Source of the DNA: Mesoflavibacter sp037029465
Lineage (GTDB): Bacteria; Bacteroidota; Bacteroidia; Flavobacteriales; Flavobacteriaceae
Length of the DNA stretch: 64,000 bases
Direction of reading: 5' to 3'
Assembly (NCBI RefSeq): GCF_037029465.1
Contig: NZ_JAYMEM010000026.1
Coordinates: 585,962-649,961 of the forward strand
A program made the translations under genes and the position numbers. Numbering within the stretch: position 1 is the stretch's first letter; the number at the start of each line of letters is the position of its first letter. Positions 25,079 to 33,548 of the stretch are shown one piece after another. Under the pieces are notes generated by a model. The model did not search any database, was not told where the DNA came from, and saw nothing but the letters and a program-made list of their open reading frames with translations.

Positions 25079-26638
25079 TTAATCTTGTTCATCATCATCC
25101 TCTTCTTCTACTTGAGATTGTTCTGGCTTTTTAAATAAATCCAGATATGCTAACGGTATTCCTTCTACTACATGTGTAGCAATAAAACTTTGGTAACCTA
25201 ACTCGTCTACTAATAAATCTGCAGCTTTACCATGTAAATAAACTGCAAATACAGTTGCTGATAACAAATCATAACCTTGGGCAATCATACCAGCAATTAT
25301 ACCTGTTAAAACATCTCCTGTTCCTGCTGTTGCTAATCCTGGATTACCCGTAACATTAACATATAATTTATCTTCGGCTACGGTTATTGTGTTTGCTCCT
25401 TTTATTACAACTATACACTTATGTTTTTTACTAAAAGCTTTAGTTTTTTCTAATTTATCAAAATCATCTTTCCAAGTTCCAACTAATCGTTCTAATTCTT
25501 TTGGATGTGGTGTTAATATAGTTTGTCTTTCTGGTAATAATTTTAATAAAGACGTTCTTTTTGCTAACATATTTATACCATCTGCATCAATGACTAAAGG
25601 TTTTTTATTTGATTTTAAGAAAGCTTCAAAAGCATCTATAGACGCTTCGTTTGTTCCTGCTCCTACTCCAAAAGCTATAACATTTGCGTTTATATCAAAA
25701 TTAATCTCGGTAAGCTTTTCTTCATCTTTATCTGTAATTAACATCAACTCAGGAAATGCACCTTGTAAAGGAATATATCCACATTTTGGTGTAAATGCTG
25801 TTACTTTACCTGCGCCTGCACTCAACGCGCCTCTGCCTGCCAAGTTAATTGCTCCTATTTTACCATAACTACCTCCAATAATTAAAGCGTGACCAAAAGT
25901 ACCTTTATGACTATATTTTTCTCTTGGCTTGTATATTGTTAAGACTTCATTCTTACCAATTAAGTCTGCTTCTGTTGGTGTCGTATATAAAAATTCTGGA
26001 TCTATTCCTATATCTAACACTTCCCATTGTACTGTATATTTAGCAGTTTCTGGTAAGAAAAAAACTAATTTAGGAGACTGAAAACTTAATGTATATCCTG
26101 CATTAACAACTTCGGTTGGTGTTGTTGGCACTGCATTTGTTTGTAATCCTGACGGAATGTCTACTGACAACACAAAAGCTTTTGTTACTCTAAAATGATT
26201 AAAAATAGTTACAACCCAACTAGCAACAGGTCTGTTTAAACCAATACCAAAAATAGCATCTACAATGATATCTCTTTCTTCAATTTCTGGTAATTCGCTA
26301 TCTTCATTTAATAAAGTTGGCCAATCTTTTGTAGTATTTTTTATGCGATCATAATTAATTAAAAAATCTTTAGATCGTGACGTACTGTAATTAACTATAT
26401 ACGTTTTTACATTATAACCATGCGTGATTAAATGCCTTGCTAAAACCAATCCATCACCACCGTTATTACCAATACCACAAAATACATGTATTGGTACTTG
26501 TGCACCATGCATACGCATGTGTAACCAATTAAAAATTTGCGTCCCTGCTCGTTCCATTAAATCGGTAGAACTTATATTTTGTTTTTTAGCGGTTAAAGCA
26601 TCTCCTTCATAAATCTGCTCTTTCGAAAATATTTTCAT
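25079..26638 (-). CDS. nnr: Bifunctional NAD(P)H-hydrate epimerase / ADP-dependent dehydratase
   Basis: The 519-residue fusion repairs damaged NAD(P)H. The N-terminal epimerase domain (about 1-215) shows CGIGNNGGDGLVLARHL near 55. The C-terminal ribokinase-like dehydratase (about 230-500) shows the ATP/ADP site motif in NPGLATAGTGDVLTGIIAGM near 432. It converts R-NAD(P)HX to the S form and then dehydrates it. The product ends with an acidic tail EEEDDDEQD. It is convergent with the TlpA-like gene and diverges from the threonine leader region. Confidence 0.95.
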   Translation of the reverse strand: MKIFSKEQIYEGDALTAKKQNISSTDLMERAGTQIFNWLHMRMHGAQVPIHVFCGIGNNGGDGLVLARHLITHGYNVKTYIVNYSTSRSKDFLINYDRIKNTTKDWPTLLNEDSELPEIEERDIIVDAIFGIGLNRPVASWVVTIFNHFRVTKAFVLSVDIPSGLQTNAVPTTPTEVVNAGYTLSFQSPKLVFFLPETAKYTVQWEVLDIGIDPEFLYTTPTEADLIGKNEVLTIYKPREKYSHKGTFGHALIIGGSYGKIGAINLAGRGALSAGAGKVTAFTPKCGYIPLQGAFPELMLITDKDEEKLTEINFDINANVIAFGVGAGTNEASIDAFEAFLKSNKKPLVIDADGINMLAKRTSLLKLLPERQTILTPHPKELERLVGTWKDDFDKLEKTKAFSKKHKCIVVIKGANTITVAEDKLYVNVTGNPGLATAGTGDVLTGIIAGMIAQGYDLLSATVFAVYLHGKAADLLVDELGYQSFIATHVVEGIPLAYLDLFKKPEQSQVEEEDDDEQD

Positions 26639-26729
26639 CTATAAAAGTTTATTATAACATTCATTTTAAGTTTCATTATTAATAAAATTAAAGCATAAAA
26701 TTATTAATTCATCAAAAATCAAACTTAGG

Positions 26730-26760
26730 TTTGTTTATTAAGGTAAATGTAATACATTTG
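26730..26760 (+). promoter_or_regulatory. Promoter of the threonine operon leader
   Basis: TTTG at 26730-26733, a spacer of exactly 19 bases, then TACATTTG at 26753-26760. This is a full match to the Bacteroidota housekeeping promoter (TTTG, 19-21 bases, TAnnTTTG). Transcription should start near 26766, about 15 bases before the leader peptide ATG. Confidence 0.8.
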
Positions 26761-26765
26761 GTAAG

Positions 26766-26846
26766 TATAGAAGCTATAAGATGAAAACAACTTCTTTTAT
26801 TATTACCTTTTTAATGACAATGACCCGTTAGGGTTATGCTTCTATA
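26766..26846 (+). promoter_or_regulatory. Predicted leader RNA fold enclosing the threonine leader peptide
   Basis: TATAGAAGC-T-ATAA (26766-26779) can pair with TTATGCTTCTATA (26834-26846) with a single bulged T, closing the leader peptide reading frame inside the stem. A second hairpin, ATGACCC / GGGTTAT with loop GTTA (26820-26837), covers the leader stop codon and competes with the first. Mutually exclusive stems around a leader peptide are the expected layout of an attenuator; the exact switching pairings are not worked out. Confidence 0.6.
26781..26831 (+). CDS. Threonine operon leader peptide
   Basis: A 16-codon reading frame encodes MKTTSFIITFLMTMTR. Five of 16 residues are Thr, two are Ile and three are Met, all amino acids made from aspartate through homoserine. 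It lies between a strong promoter and a terminator-like hairpin, 77 bases before thrA. The composition and position match the logic of E. coli thrL, where ribosome stalling at Thr and Ile codons allows read-through. The sequence itself is not homologous, as expected for leader peptides. Confidence 0.7.
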   Translation: MKTTSFIITFLMTMTR

Positions 26847-26861
26847 TATCTTCCGTTTAAG

Positions 26862-26885
26862 GTAGTTTATAAAAACTACAATTTT
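26862..26885 (+). terminator. Attenuator-type hairpin before thrA
   Basis: GTAGTTT (26862-26868) pairs perfectly with AAACTAC (26873-26879) around ATAA, followed by AATTTT. It lies 22 bases before the thrA start codon, downstream of the leader peptide. The stem is AT-rich and short, so it may be a weak terminator; it is read here as the attenuator. Confidence 0.6.
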
Positions 26886-26907
26886 CAATCAATTACATAC
26901 AAACTAA

Positions 26908-29349
26908 ATGAAAGTTTTAAAATTTGGAGGAACCTCAGTCGGTTCTAGTCAAAACATAAATAAAGTTATAGCCATTTTAAAAGCTAAATCGCAAGAAGAC
27001 ACCGTTATTTGCGTGGTTTCTGCAATTGGTGGCATTACAGATAAATTGCTAAACGCAGGACTGTTAGCTAAAAATAAAGATGAAAAATATTTAAAGGAAT
27101 TTGAAACTATTAAAGATATTCACTTTAATGTTTTAAACGAATTACTACCAAAAACAAGTAAATCTATAAAAACTGTTGTAGAAGATAAACTTAATCAGTT
27201 AAAAGAATTATTGAATGGTATTTATTTGATAAACGAATTATCGTCAAAAACCTCTGATAAACTAGTTAGTTTTGGTGAGCGCTTATCCTCTACTATCATT
27301 GCTGAAACCATTAAAAATCAAGGTTTTGATGCTGAACTAAAAAATAGCCAAGAGTTAATTGTAACCGATGATAATTTTACACGTGCTCAAGTTAATTTTG
27401 AAGCGACTAACAAAAACATCAAGTCCTATTTCAAAACACCAAAACAAATTACCATTTTACCTGGTTTTGTTGCAAAATCTACTTCTGGCGAACCAACAAC
27501 TTTAGGTCGTGGTGGATCAGATTTTACTGCTGCTATTATCGCTGCTGCGTTAAAAGTGGATCAATTAGAGATTTGGACAGATGTAAGTGGTATGTACACC
27601 ACCAATCCAAAAATGGTAAAACAAGCATTCCCGATTGATAATTTATCCTATCAGGAAGCTATGGAATTATCGCATTTTGGAGCTAAAGTCTTATATCCGC
27701 CAACAGTACAACCCGTTTTAGATTTAGACATCCCAATTCACATCAAAAACACATTTGATCCTGAAGCTTTTGGTACAGTAATTTCAAGACAAGACAACGA
27801 AAAAAACTTAACAGTCAAAGGTATAAGTAATATTAACGACGTTGCGTTACTTACACTTGAAGGTAGCGGAATGATTGGTATTCCTGGATTTTCAAAACGT
27901 TTATTTGAAGTCCTTGCTAATGAAAAAATCAATGTGATTTTTATAACACAAGCCTCTTCAGAGCATTCTATTTGCTTCGGAATTGATAAATCGGATGCTG
28001 AACGTGCCAAAAAAGCTATTGATACTGCTTTTGATTATGAAATTTCGCTTCATAAAATAAATCAAATAGAGATTGAAAAAGACCTATCTATAATCGCTTT
28101 AGTTGGTGATAACATGAAAAGTCATCAAGGAATTAGCGGAAAAATGTTTAGTACTTTAGGTAAAAACAATATTAATATTCGTGCAATTGCACAAGGTGCT
28201 TCAGAAAAAAATATATCTGCTGTTGTTTCAGAAAAAGATGTAAAAAAAGCATTAAACGCTTTACATGAACGTTTTTTTGAAAGCAACACTAAACAGCTTA
28301 ATGTATTTATTACTGGCGTTGGAAATGTTGGCGAAAAACTGATTGAGCAAATCAAACAACAACGCAGTTACCTAAAGAAAAACCTTAAACTTGATGTTAA
28401 GATTGTTGGTTTATCCAACTCACGTAAAATGGTATTTAAACCTGAAGGAATTGATTTAAATGATTGGGCTTCACTGTTTCATTATGCAGAAAAATCTAGT
28501 ATAGAAGGGTTTTACCAAAAGGTTGTCGAGCTTAATTTACGAAACAGTATTTTTGTAGACGTTACCGCAAATGAAGATGTCGCAAATATCTATGAAAAAT
28601 ACCTAAAACAAAGCGTTGCAGTTGTTGCGTGTAGTAAAATAGCGTGCTCTAGTGCATTTGCTAACTACAAAAAACTACAAGATTTATCTTTAAAATATAA
28701 TGCTCCATTTTTATACGAAACTAACGTTGGCGCAGGATTACCAATCATAAACACCTTAAGTAATTTAGTTGCTTCTGGTGATAAAGTGATAAGTATTAAA
28801 GCCGTTTTATCTGGTAGTTTAAATTTTGTGTTCAACAATTTTAGTGATAAGAAAAACTTCCATGATACTGTAAAACAAGCGCAATTTGAAGGTTATACAG
28901 AACCAGATCCGCGTATTGATTTAAGTGGCATTGATGTGGCTAGAAAAATACTAATTCTTGCACGTGAAAATGGTGTTGAAATGGAAATTGAAGACATTAA
29001 AAACAAATCATTTTTAACCCAAAAGAATCTAGAAAGCGGCTCTGTAGATGATTTTTATGAAACATTAATTGAAGACGAAGCTCATTTTCAAAAGTTATAC
29101 GCTTCCGCGAAAGCGAATAATTGCCAACTCAAATATGTTGCTGAATATAAAAATGGTAAAGCATCTGTTGGCTTACAAGAAATCCCAGAAGGTCACCCAT
29201 TTTATAATTTAGAAGGTAAAGATAATATTGTTATGTTCCATACACAGCGTTACCCAGAACAACCTTTAATTGTAAAAGGTGCTGGTGCTGGTGCAGATGT
29301 AACTGCATCTGGATTATTTGCAGATATTATCAAAATTGGAAGTAAATAA
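26908..29349 (+). CDS. thrA: Bifunctional aspartate kinase / homoserine dehydrogenase I
   Basis: The 813-residue fusion catalyses the first and third steps from aspartate to threonine and methionine. The N-terminal kinase begins KFGGTSVGSSQNI and contains GRGGSDFTAA near 200. ACT regulatory segments follow (about 310-455). The C-terminal homoserine dehydrogenase starts near 466 with the NAD(P) loop FITGVGNVGEKL and includes NVGAGLPII near 608. Feedback inhibition by threonine is usual for this fusion. It is the first gene of the operon, behind the leader peptide. Codons near 29103-29117 contain a TTCCGCGAAAGCGAA repeat seen elsewhere. Confidence 0.97.
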   Translation: MKVLKFGGTSVGSSQNINKVIAILKAKSQEDTVICVVSAIGGITDKLLNAGLLAKNKDEKYLKEFETIKDIHFNVLNELLPKTSKSIKTVVEDKLNQLKELLNGIYLINELSSKTSDKLVSFGERLSSTIIAETIKNQGFDAELKNSQELIVTDDNFTRAQVNFEATNKNIKSYFKTPKQITILPGFVAKSTSGEPTTLGRGGSDFTAAIIAAALKVDQLEIWTDVSGMYTTNPKMVKQAFPIDNLSYQEAMELSHFGAKVLYPPTVQPVLDLDIPIHIKNTFDPEAFGTVISRQDNEKNLTVKGISNINDVALLTLEGSGMIGIPGFSKRLFEVLANEKINVIFITQASSEHSICFGIDKSDAERAKKAIDTAFDYEISLHKINQIEIEKDLSIIALVGDNMKSHQGISGKMFSTLGKNNINIRAIAQGASEKNISAVVSEKDVKKALNALHERFFESNTKQLNVFITGVGNVGEKLIEQIKQQRSYLKKNLKLDVKIVGLSNSRKMVFKPEGIDLNDWASLFHYAEKSSIEGFYQKVVELNLRNSIFVDVTANEDVANIYEKYLKQSVAVVACSKIACSSAFANYKKLQDLSLKYNAPFLYETNVGAGLPIINTLSNLVASGDKVISIKAVLSGSLNFVFNNFSDKKNFHDTVKQAQFEGYTEPDPRIDLSGIDVARKILILARENGVEMEIEDIKNKSFLTQKNLESGSVDDFYETLIEDEAHFQKLYASAKANNCQLKYVAEYKNGKASVGLQEIPEGHPFYNLEGKDNIVMFHTQRYPEQPLIVKGAGAGADVTASGLFADIIKIGSK

Positions 29350-29355
29350 TTTTTT

Positions 29356-29413
29356 GTCATTCAGAACGAAGTGAAGAATCTAAATGATGATGCTTCGACA
29401 AGCTCTGCATGAC
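29356..29413. repeat. Small dispersed inverted-repeat element (copy A, thrA-thrB gap)
   Basis: The element begins GTCATTCAGAACGAAGTGAA and ends GCATGAC, so its tips (GTCAT / ATGAC) are inverted. It fills most of the 78-base gap between thrA and thrB. The GTCATTC tag is shared with the elements at 30661-30732 and 50434-50490. Confidence 0.65.
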
Positions 29414-29427
29414 TTAACTAAAAAAGT

Positions 29428-30351
29428 ATGAATAATCAAATTAAAATATTCTCTCCTGCTACAGTTGCTAATGTCTCTTGCGGATTTGATGTCCTCGGGT
29501 TTTGTTTGGATTACATTGGTGATGAAATGATTATCAGAAAATCTGAAGAAAAAGGCATTAAAATCACAAAAATAGAAGGTGCAAATCTTCCTTTTGACGT
29601 TGAAAAAAATGTTGCCGGAGTTGCTGCTTTGGCTATTTATAATCACGCAAAACCAGATTGTGGTTTTGAGATAGAAATCTATAAAAAAATAAAACCTGGA
29701 AGTGGTATTGGTAGCAGTTCTGCAAGCGCATCAGGTGTTGTTTTTGCAATTAATCAATTATTAGGCAAACCATACAATGCAACACAATTAACCCAATTTG
29801 CTATGAAAGGTGAAGCTGTTGCAAGTGGTTGTGAGCATGCAGATAACATTGCTCCTGCAATTTTTGGTGGCTTTACTTTGGTAAAAAGCACACAACCTTT
29901 ACAAGTACTGTCGTTACCAACGCCATCTGATTTATATGCAACAATTATTCATCCGCAAATCGAAGTAAAAACTGCTGAAGCTAGAGCCATTTTACCTAAA
30001 AAAGTAGATTTACAACATGCAATACATCAATGGGCAAATGTAGGTAGTTTGGTACACGCTTTACATACTAACGATTATGATTTGTTAAGTCAATCTTTAA
30101 AAGATGAAATTGTAGAACCATACAGAAGCAAGCTTATTCCTTGTTTTGACGATGTAAAAAATGCTGCAACAAAAGCTGGCGGTTTAGGTACAGGTATTTC
30201 TGGTTCAGGACCTTCAATTTTTACTTTAAGTAAAGGTGAGCAAATTGCTAAAAACGTTGAAAAAGCTATACAAAACGTCTATTCAGAAACAGATATCAGT
30301 TTTAATACTTACATGTGTAAAATTAATACTGAAGGCATAAAAATTTTATAA
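29428..30351 (+). CDS. thrB: Homoserine kinase
   Basis: The 307-residue GHMP-family kinase phosphorylates homoserine for threonine synthase. The phosphate-binding loop is PGSGIGSSSASASG near residue 91. The N-terminus IFSPATVANVSCGFDVLGF and the C-terminal GGLGTGISGSGPSIF are family hallmarks. It is in the thr operon between thrA and the GIY-YIG gene, and the latter starts 5 bases after its stop. Confidence 0.96.
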   Translation: MNNQIKIFSPATVANVSCGFDVLGFCLDYIGDEMIIRKSEEKGIKITKIEGANLPFDVEKNVAGVAALAIYNHAKPDCGFEIEIYKKIKPGSGIGSSSASASGVVFAINQLLGKPYNATQLTQFAMKGEAVASGCEHADNIAPAIFGGFTLVKSTQPLQVLSLPTPSDLYATIIHPQIEVKTAEARAILPKKVDLQHAIHQWANVGSLVHALHTNDYDLLSQSLKDEIVEPYRSKLIPCFDDVKNAATKAGGLGTGISGSGPSIFTLSKGEQIAKNVEKAIQNVYSETDISFNTYMCKINTEGIKIL

Positions 30352-30356
30352 AATCA

Positions 30357-30659
30357 TTGAAAGGAAACTACTATCAATATTATGTTTATTTACTTTCAAG
30401 TAAGAAAAATGGAACACTGTATATTGGTGTAACTAATGATTTAGAAAGAAGAATGTTTGAACATAAAAATAAATTAGTTTCTGGATTTACTGCAAAATAC
30501 AACGTAAACAAATTAATGTATTTTGAAGATTTTCAGTATGTAAATGATGCATTAAAAAGAGAAAAACAATTGAAAAACTGGAATAGACAATGGAAAATAG
30601 ATTTAATAGAAAAAGAAAATAAAGAATGGAAAGATTTATCTGTAGATTGGAAGTATTAG
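30357..30659 (+). CDS. Stand-alone GIY-YIG nuclease domain protein inside the thr operon
   Basis: The product is about 100 residues and is a minimal single-domain GIY-YIG protein of the UPF0213/URI type. The GIY part is YVYLL, the YIG part is TLYIGVTNDLERRMFEHK, and the typical tail YVNDALKREKQLKNWNRQWK follows. The conserved Arg and the Glu of the tail are present. No ATG is available at the right place, so TTG at 30357 is the likely start, 5 bases after the thrB stop. Members of the family cut DNA or have no known substrate. It interrupts thrB-thrC and is followed immediately by two inverted repeat hairpins, which suggests insertion as a unit. Confidence 0.88.
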   Translation: MKGNYYQYYVYLLSSKKNGTLYIGVTNDLERRMFEHKNKLVSGFTAKYNVNKLMYFEDFQYVNDALKREKQLKNWNRQWKIDLIEKENKEWKDLSVDWKY

Positions 30660-30660
30660 T

Positions 30661-30732
30661 AGATTCTGCGTCGTAGCGCAGAATGACAATCAAAACAAAA
30701 ATCCTTGTCATTCCGCACTTGATGCGGAATCC
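30661..30732. repeat. Back-to-back pair of REP-like hairpins after the GIY-YIG gene (copy B)
   Basis: The first hairpin is ATTCTGCG (30663-30670) with CGCAGAAT (30677-30684), followed by GACAA. The second is ATTCCGCA (30710-30717) with TGCGGAAT (30723-30730), preceded by TTGTC. Each stem is a perfect 8 bp. The first is an imperfect reverse complement of the second, so the pair forms a larger inverted repeat with TTGTC tags pointing inward. It begins 2 bases after the GIY-YIG stop codon. Confidence 0.8.
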
Positions 30733-30775
30733 AAAATTGTTAAATAAATTAATTCCTTTAAGGAAAGACATCAAT

Positions 30776-32068
30776 ATGAAATACTACTCTTTAAATAAAA
30801 AAGCTCCAATTACTACCTTTGAAAATGCAGTTTTAAAAGGATTAGCACCAGACAAAGGACTTTATTTTCCTGAAAAAATAATACCTCTACCACAATCCTT
30901 TTTTGATAATATTGACAACCTTTCACATTCTGAAATTGCTTTTGAAGCCATTAAACAATTTGTAAGTCCAGAAATTCCTGAAGCTGAACTTAAACGAATT
31001 GTTAAAGAAACATTGTCTTTCGATTTTCCTATTGAAAAACTAAATGAGAATATTTCAACATTAGAATTATTTCATGGTCCAACTATGGCGTTTAAAGATG
31101 TTGGCGCTCGTTTTATGGCACGTTGCTTAGGTTATTTCAATAAAGAAAACACAAACGAAGTTACAGTTTTAGTTGCTACTTCTGGAGATACTGGTGGCGC
31201 TGTTGCTAATGGGTTTTTAGGTGTAAAAGGCGTAAATGTAGTTATCCTCTATCCTAGCGGAAAAGTAAGCGATATCCAAGAAAAACAATTAACTACACTT
31301 GGTAAAAATATTAGAGCTTTAGAAGTAAATGGTGTTTTTGATGATTGTCAAGACATGGTAAAACGTGCATTTTTAGATGAAAAACTAACCTCTAAAATGC
31401 AATTAACTTCAGCAAATTCAATAAATGTTGCGCGTTGGTTACCGCAAATGTTTTATTTCTTTTTTGCTTACAAACAATTACACAACACACATAAAGACAT
31501 TGTGTTTTCTGTACCAAGTGGCAATTTTGGTAATATCTGTGCTGGTATGATGGCGCAACAATTAGGCTTACCAATCAAGCATTTTATAGCTTCTAATAAT
31601 GCTAATAATGTCGTGACTGAGTATTTACAAACTAAAAAATATCAACCAAAACCGTCTGTTCAAACCATCAGTAACGCAATGGATGTTGGTAATCCGAGTA
31701 ATTTTATTCGTATTCAAGAAATTTATAATCAAGATTTTAACGAATTAAAAAACAACCTAACTTCTTACAGCTATACAGATGAAGAAACTCGTGAAGCCTT
31801 AAAAGAAATGTATAACGACTGTAACTATATTGCAGATCCACATGGTGCTGTTGGTTATTTAGGTTGTAAAGAGTATTTAAAGAGTAATCCAAACGCGCAT
31901 TGTGTCTTTTTAGAAACAGCACATCCAACCAAGTTTTTAGATGTTGTGGAAGATGTAATTAAAGAAAATATAGAATTACCTCCACAAATTTTAAGCGTCA
32001 TGGATAAAAAGAAAAAGGCTACGAAAATTAGCTCTTATGAGGAATTAAAAAGCTTTTTATTGAAATAA
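30776..32068 (+). CDS. thrC: Threonine synthase
   Basis: The 430-residue PLP enzyme makes threonine from phosphohomoserine. The start is set at the ATG at 30776, giving MKYYSLNKKAPITTF; a longer frame from 30683 would translate the repeat element and lacks family similarity. The PLP-binding Lys is in PTMAFKDVGARFMAR near residue 112, and ATSGDTGGAVANGF follows. It is the last gene of the thr operon and is now separated from thrB by the GIY-YIG gene and repeat pair. Confidence 0.96.
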   Translation: MKYYSLNKKAPITTFENAVLKGLAPDKGLYFPEKIIPLPQSFFDNIDNLSHSEIAFEAIKQFVSPEIPEAELKRIVKETLSFDFPIEKLNENISTLELFHGPTMAFKDVGARFMARCLGYFNKENTNEVTVLVATSGDTGGAVANGFLGVKGVNVVILYPSGKVSDIQEKQLTTLGKNIRALEVNGVFDDCQDMVKRAFLDEKLTSKMQLTSANSINVARWLPQMFYFFFAYKQLHNTHKDIVFSVPSGNFGNICAGMMAQQLGLPIKHFIASNNANNVVTEYLQTKKYQPKPSVQTISNAMDVGNPSNFIRIQEIYNQDFNELKNNLTSYSYTDEETREALKEMYNDCNYIADPHGAVGYLGCKEYLKSNPNAHCVFLETAHPTKFLDVVEDVIKENIELPPQILSVMDKKKKATKISSYEELKSFLLK

Positions 32069-32084
32069 TATATTCAACATAAAA

Positions 32085-32681
32085 ATGAAACTCACAGATT
32101 TCGAAAAAATAAAAGCACTTTACAAATTAGGTAAAAACCTAACGTTATCTGATATACAAATTTTAATCAAATCTGCTAAAACCAAGTCATTTTTACCAGG
32201 TGAATTTTTAATTAAAGAAGGAGAAATAAAAAAAGAAATTTTCTTAATTAAAAAAGGATTAGTTAGAACTTACAAAGTCAATGATAAAGGTGATGAAATT
32301 ACTACTTTAATTAGATATGAAAACCAAGTAATCGCAAGTCCAGATATCATATTTTTCAATAAACCATCTGAGTTTTATTTTGAAGCTTTTGAACCTACCG
32401 AAGTAATATATATGGATTATGATGTACTCCAAAAACTTATTGATAGTAATCCAAAGTTAGAAGCCAACAGAAAATTTTTTCTACATAATATTTTAAAAGA
32501 TTTATTAAAACGTGTAGACTCATTTGTCCTATTATCTCCAGAAGAAAGGTATTTAGAGTTTATAAAAACCCATCCAGATATAATAAATAGAATCCCTAAC
32601 AAGCACATTGCTAACCTATTAGGAATAACTCCTGTTTCATTAAGCAGAATAAGAAAGCGTATTGTCACAAAAAACAAATAA
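32085..32681 (+). CDS. CRP/FNR family transcriptional regulator
   Basis: The 198-residue protein has an N-terminal cyclic-nucleotide-binding fold (FLPGEFLIKEGEIKKEIFLIKKGLVRTY) and a C-terminal winged helix with IPNKHIANLLGITPVSLSRIRKRI. There are no cysteines, so it is not an iron-sulfur FNR. The cAMP-contacting Arg/Glu motif of CRP is not seen; the ligand is unknown. It follows thrC by 16 bases and could be transcribed with the thr operon, but may have its own promoter. Confidence 0.88.
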   Translation: MKLTDFEKIKALYKLGKNLTLSDIQILIKSAKTKSFLPGEFLIKEGEIKKEIFLIKKGLVRTYKVNDKGDEITTLIRYENQVIASPDIIFFNKPSEFYFEAFEPTEVIYMDYDVLQKLIDSNPKLEANRKFFLHNILKDLLKRVDSFVLLSPEERYLEFIKTHPDIINRIPNKHIANLLGITPVSLSRIRKRIVTKNK

Positions 32682-32728
32682 TTTTTATTAATTATCTTTT
32701 GTTAACGTCAAAACGCTAATTAGCTATA

Positions 32729-32736
32729 TAGATTTG
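32729..32736 (+). promoter_or_regulatory. Promoter element of the 32765 lipoprotein gene
   Basis: TAGATTTG matches the Bacteroidota TAnnTTTG element 29 bases before the start codon. No TTTG at the usual spacing is seen, so only the proximal element is supported. Confidence 0.45.
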
Positions 32737-32764
32737 TATCATTATTAACCATAAAATAATTGAT

Positions 32765-33493
32765 ATGAAAAATTTAAAATCTATTACAGCGTTGTTATTC
32801 ATAGCATTAATAACACTTTTTTTATCATCTTGTTCTGATGACAATGAATCAGTTGAAGACACTACAATTTCTGAAGAAGAAGCTGTAGACATTATTGACG
32901 ATACTTTAGATGAAGAAACAGGAGGATTAAATGAACTTATTCAATCTTTTGTAGAAGAATTACTTACAGATATTGTTAACAATGACGTTTGTGGTACTTT
33001 ATACCAATCGTCGTATCCTTTTGATTATTCTGGTGATTTAGTGACTGCAGATTATGATGTAGCTTGGAATTACGAATTATTTTGTGATACATACAACATT
33101 CCTGAATCTGTAAGCTTTAATGCTATTTCAACAGGAAATTATGATTCTGTACGTATCGATTCTAATGATAATTCAGATTTAAATGTTACCATAGCTGGTT
33201 TATCTCCTTTAGATAGTTATTTGACTTTAAACGGAAATTTTACAAGAGACGGAAGTCAACAACTAACAACAGTTTTAAATACAAGAAATCTAACATCAAC
33301 TTTAAATTTAGATCTTACTAATGTTTTAATTGATAGTACAAGCTATCAAATTACATCTGGAACTGGAAATTTCACTTTTAGTTATACTAATTTAAACAAC
33401 ACCTATTCTTACACTGGTAATATGGTGTTTAATGGTAACGGAAGCATAACAATAATTATTAATGGCTTGACTTACACTATTGATTTAAACTAA
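32765..33493 (+). CDS. Lipoprotein of unknown function
   Basis: The 242-residue protein has a lipoprotein signal ending LFLSSCSDD (Cys near residue 23), then an acidic low-complexity stretch and a beta-rich domain with many Asn, Thr and Ser (NFTRDGSQQLTTVLNTRNLTSTLN, then GTGNFTFSYTNLNNTYSYTGNMVF). I do not recognise a family. It is probably exposed on the outer membrane, as the S-D-D residues after the lipidated Cys are common in surface lipoproteins of this phylum. It is followed by a terminator. Confidence 0.8.
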   Translation: MKNLKSITALLFIALITLFLSSCSDDNESVEDTTISEEEAVDIIDDTLDEETGGLNELIQSFVEELLTDIVNNDVCGTLYQSSYPFDYSGDLVTADYDVAWNYELFCDTYNIPESVSFNAISTGNYDSVRIDSNDNSDLNVTIAGLSPLDSYLTLNGNFTRDGSQQLTTVLNTRNLTSTLNLDLTNVLIDSTSYQITSGTGNFTFSYTNLNNTYSYTGNMVFNGNGSITIIINGLTYTIDLN

Positions 33494-33506
33494 AAAATAT
33501 TTGTAT

Positions 33507-33545
33507 GCTCTGGTTTTTATTTAAAATCAGAGCTTAATTTTTTTA
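33507..33545 (+). terminator. Terminator after the lipoprotein gene
   Basis: GCTCTG (33507-33512) and TTTT (33514-33517) pair with AAAA (33523-33526) and CAGAGC (33528-33533), with one G-T pair between them, followed by TTAATTTTTTT. The next gene starts 4 bases later, so that gene needs read-through or an internal start. Confidence 0.8.
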
Positions 33546-33548
33546 AAA

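Noticed and set aside
29380..30774. Minus-strand open frames at 29380-29646 and 30487-30774
   Set aside because: They run opposite to the thr operon, cover repeats and coding frames of thrB and the GIY-YIG gene, and have no family pattern.
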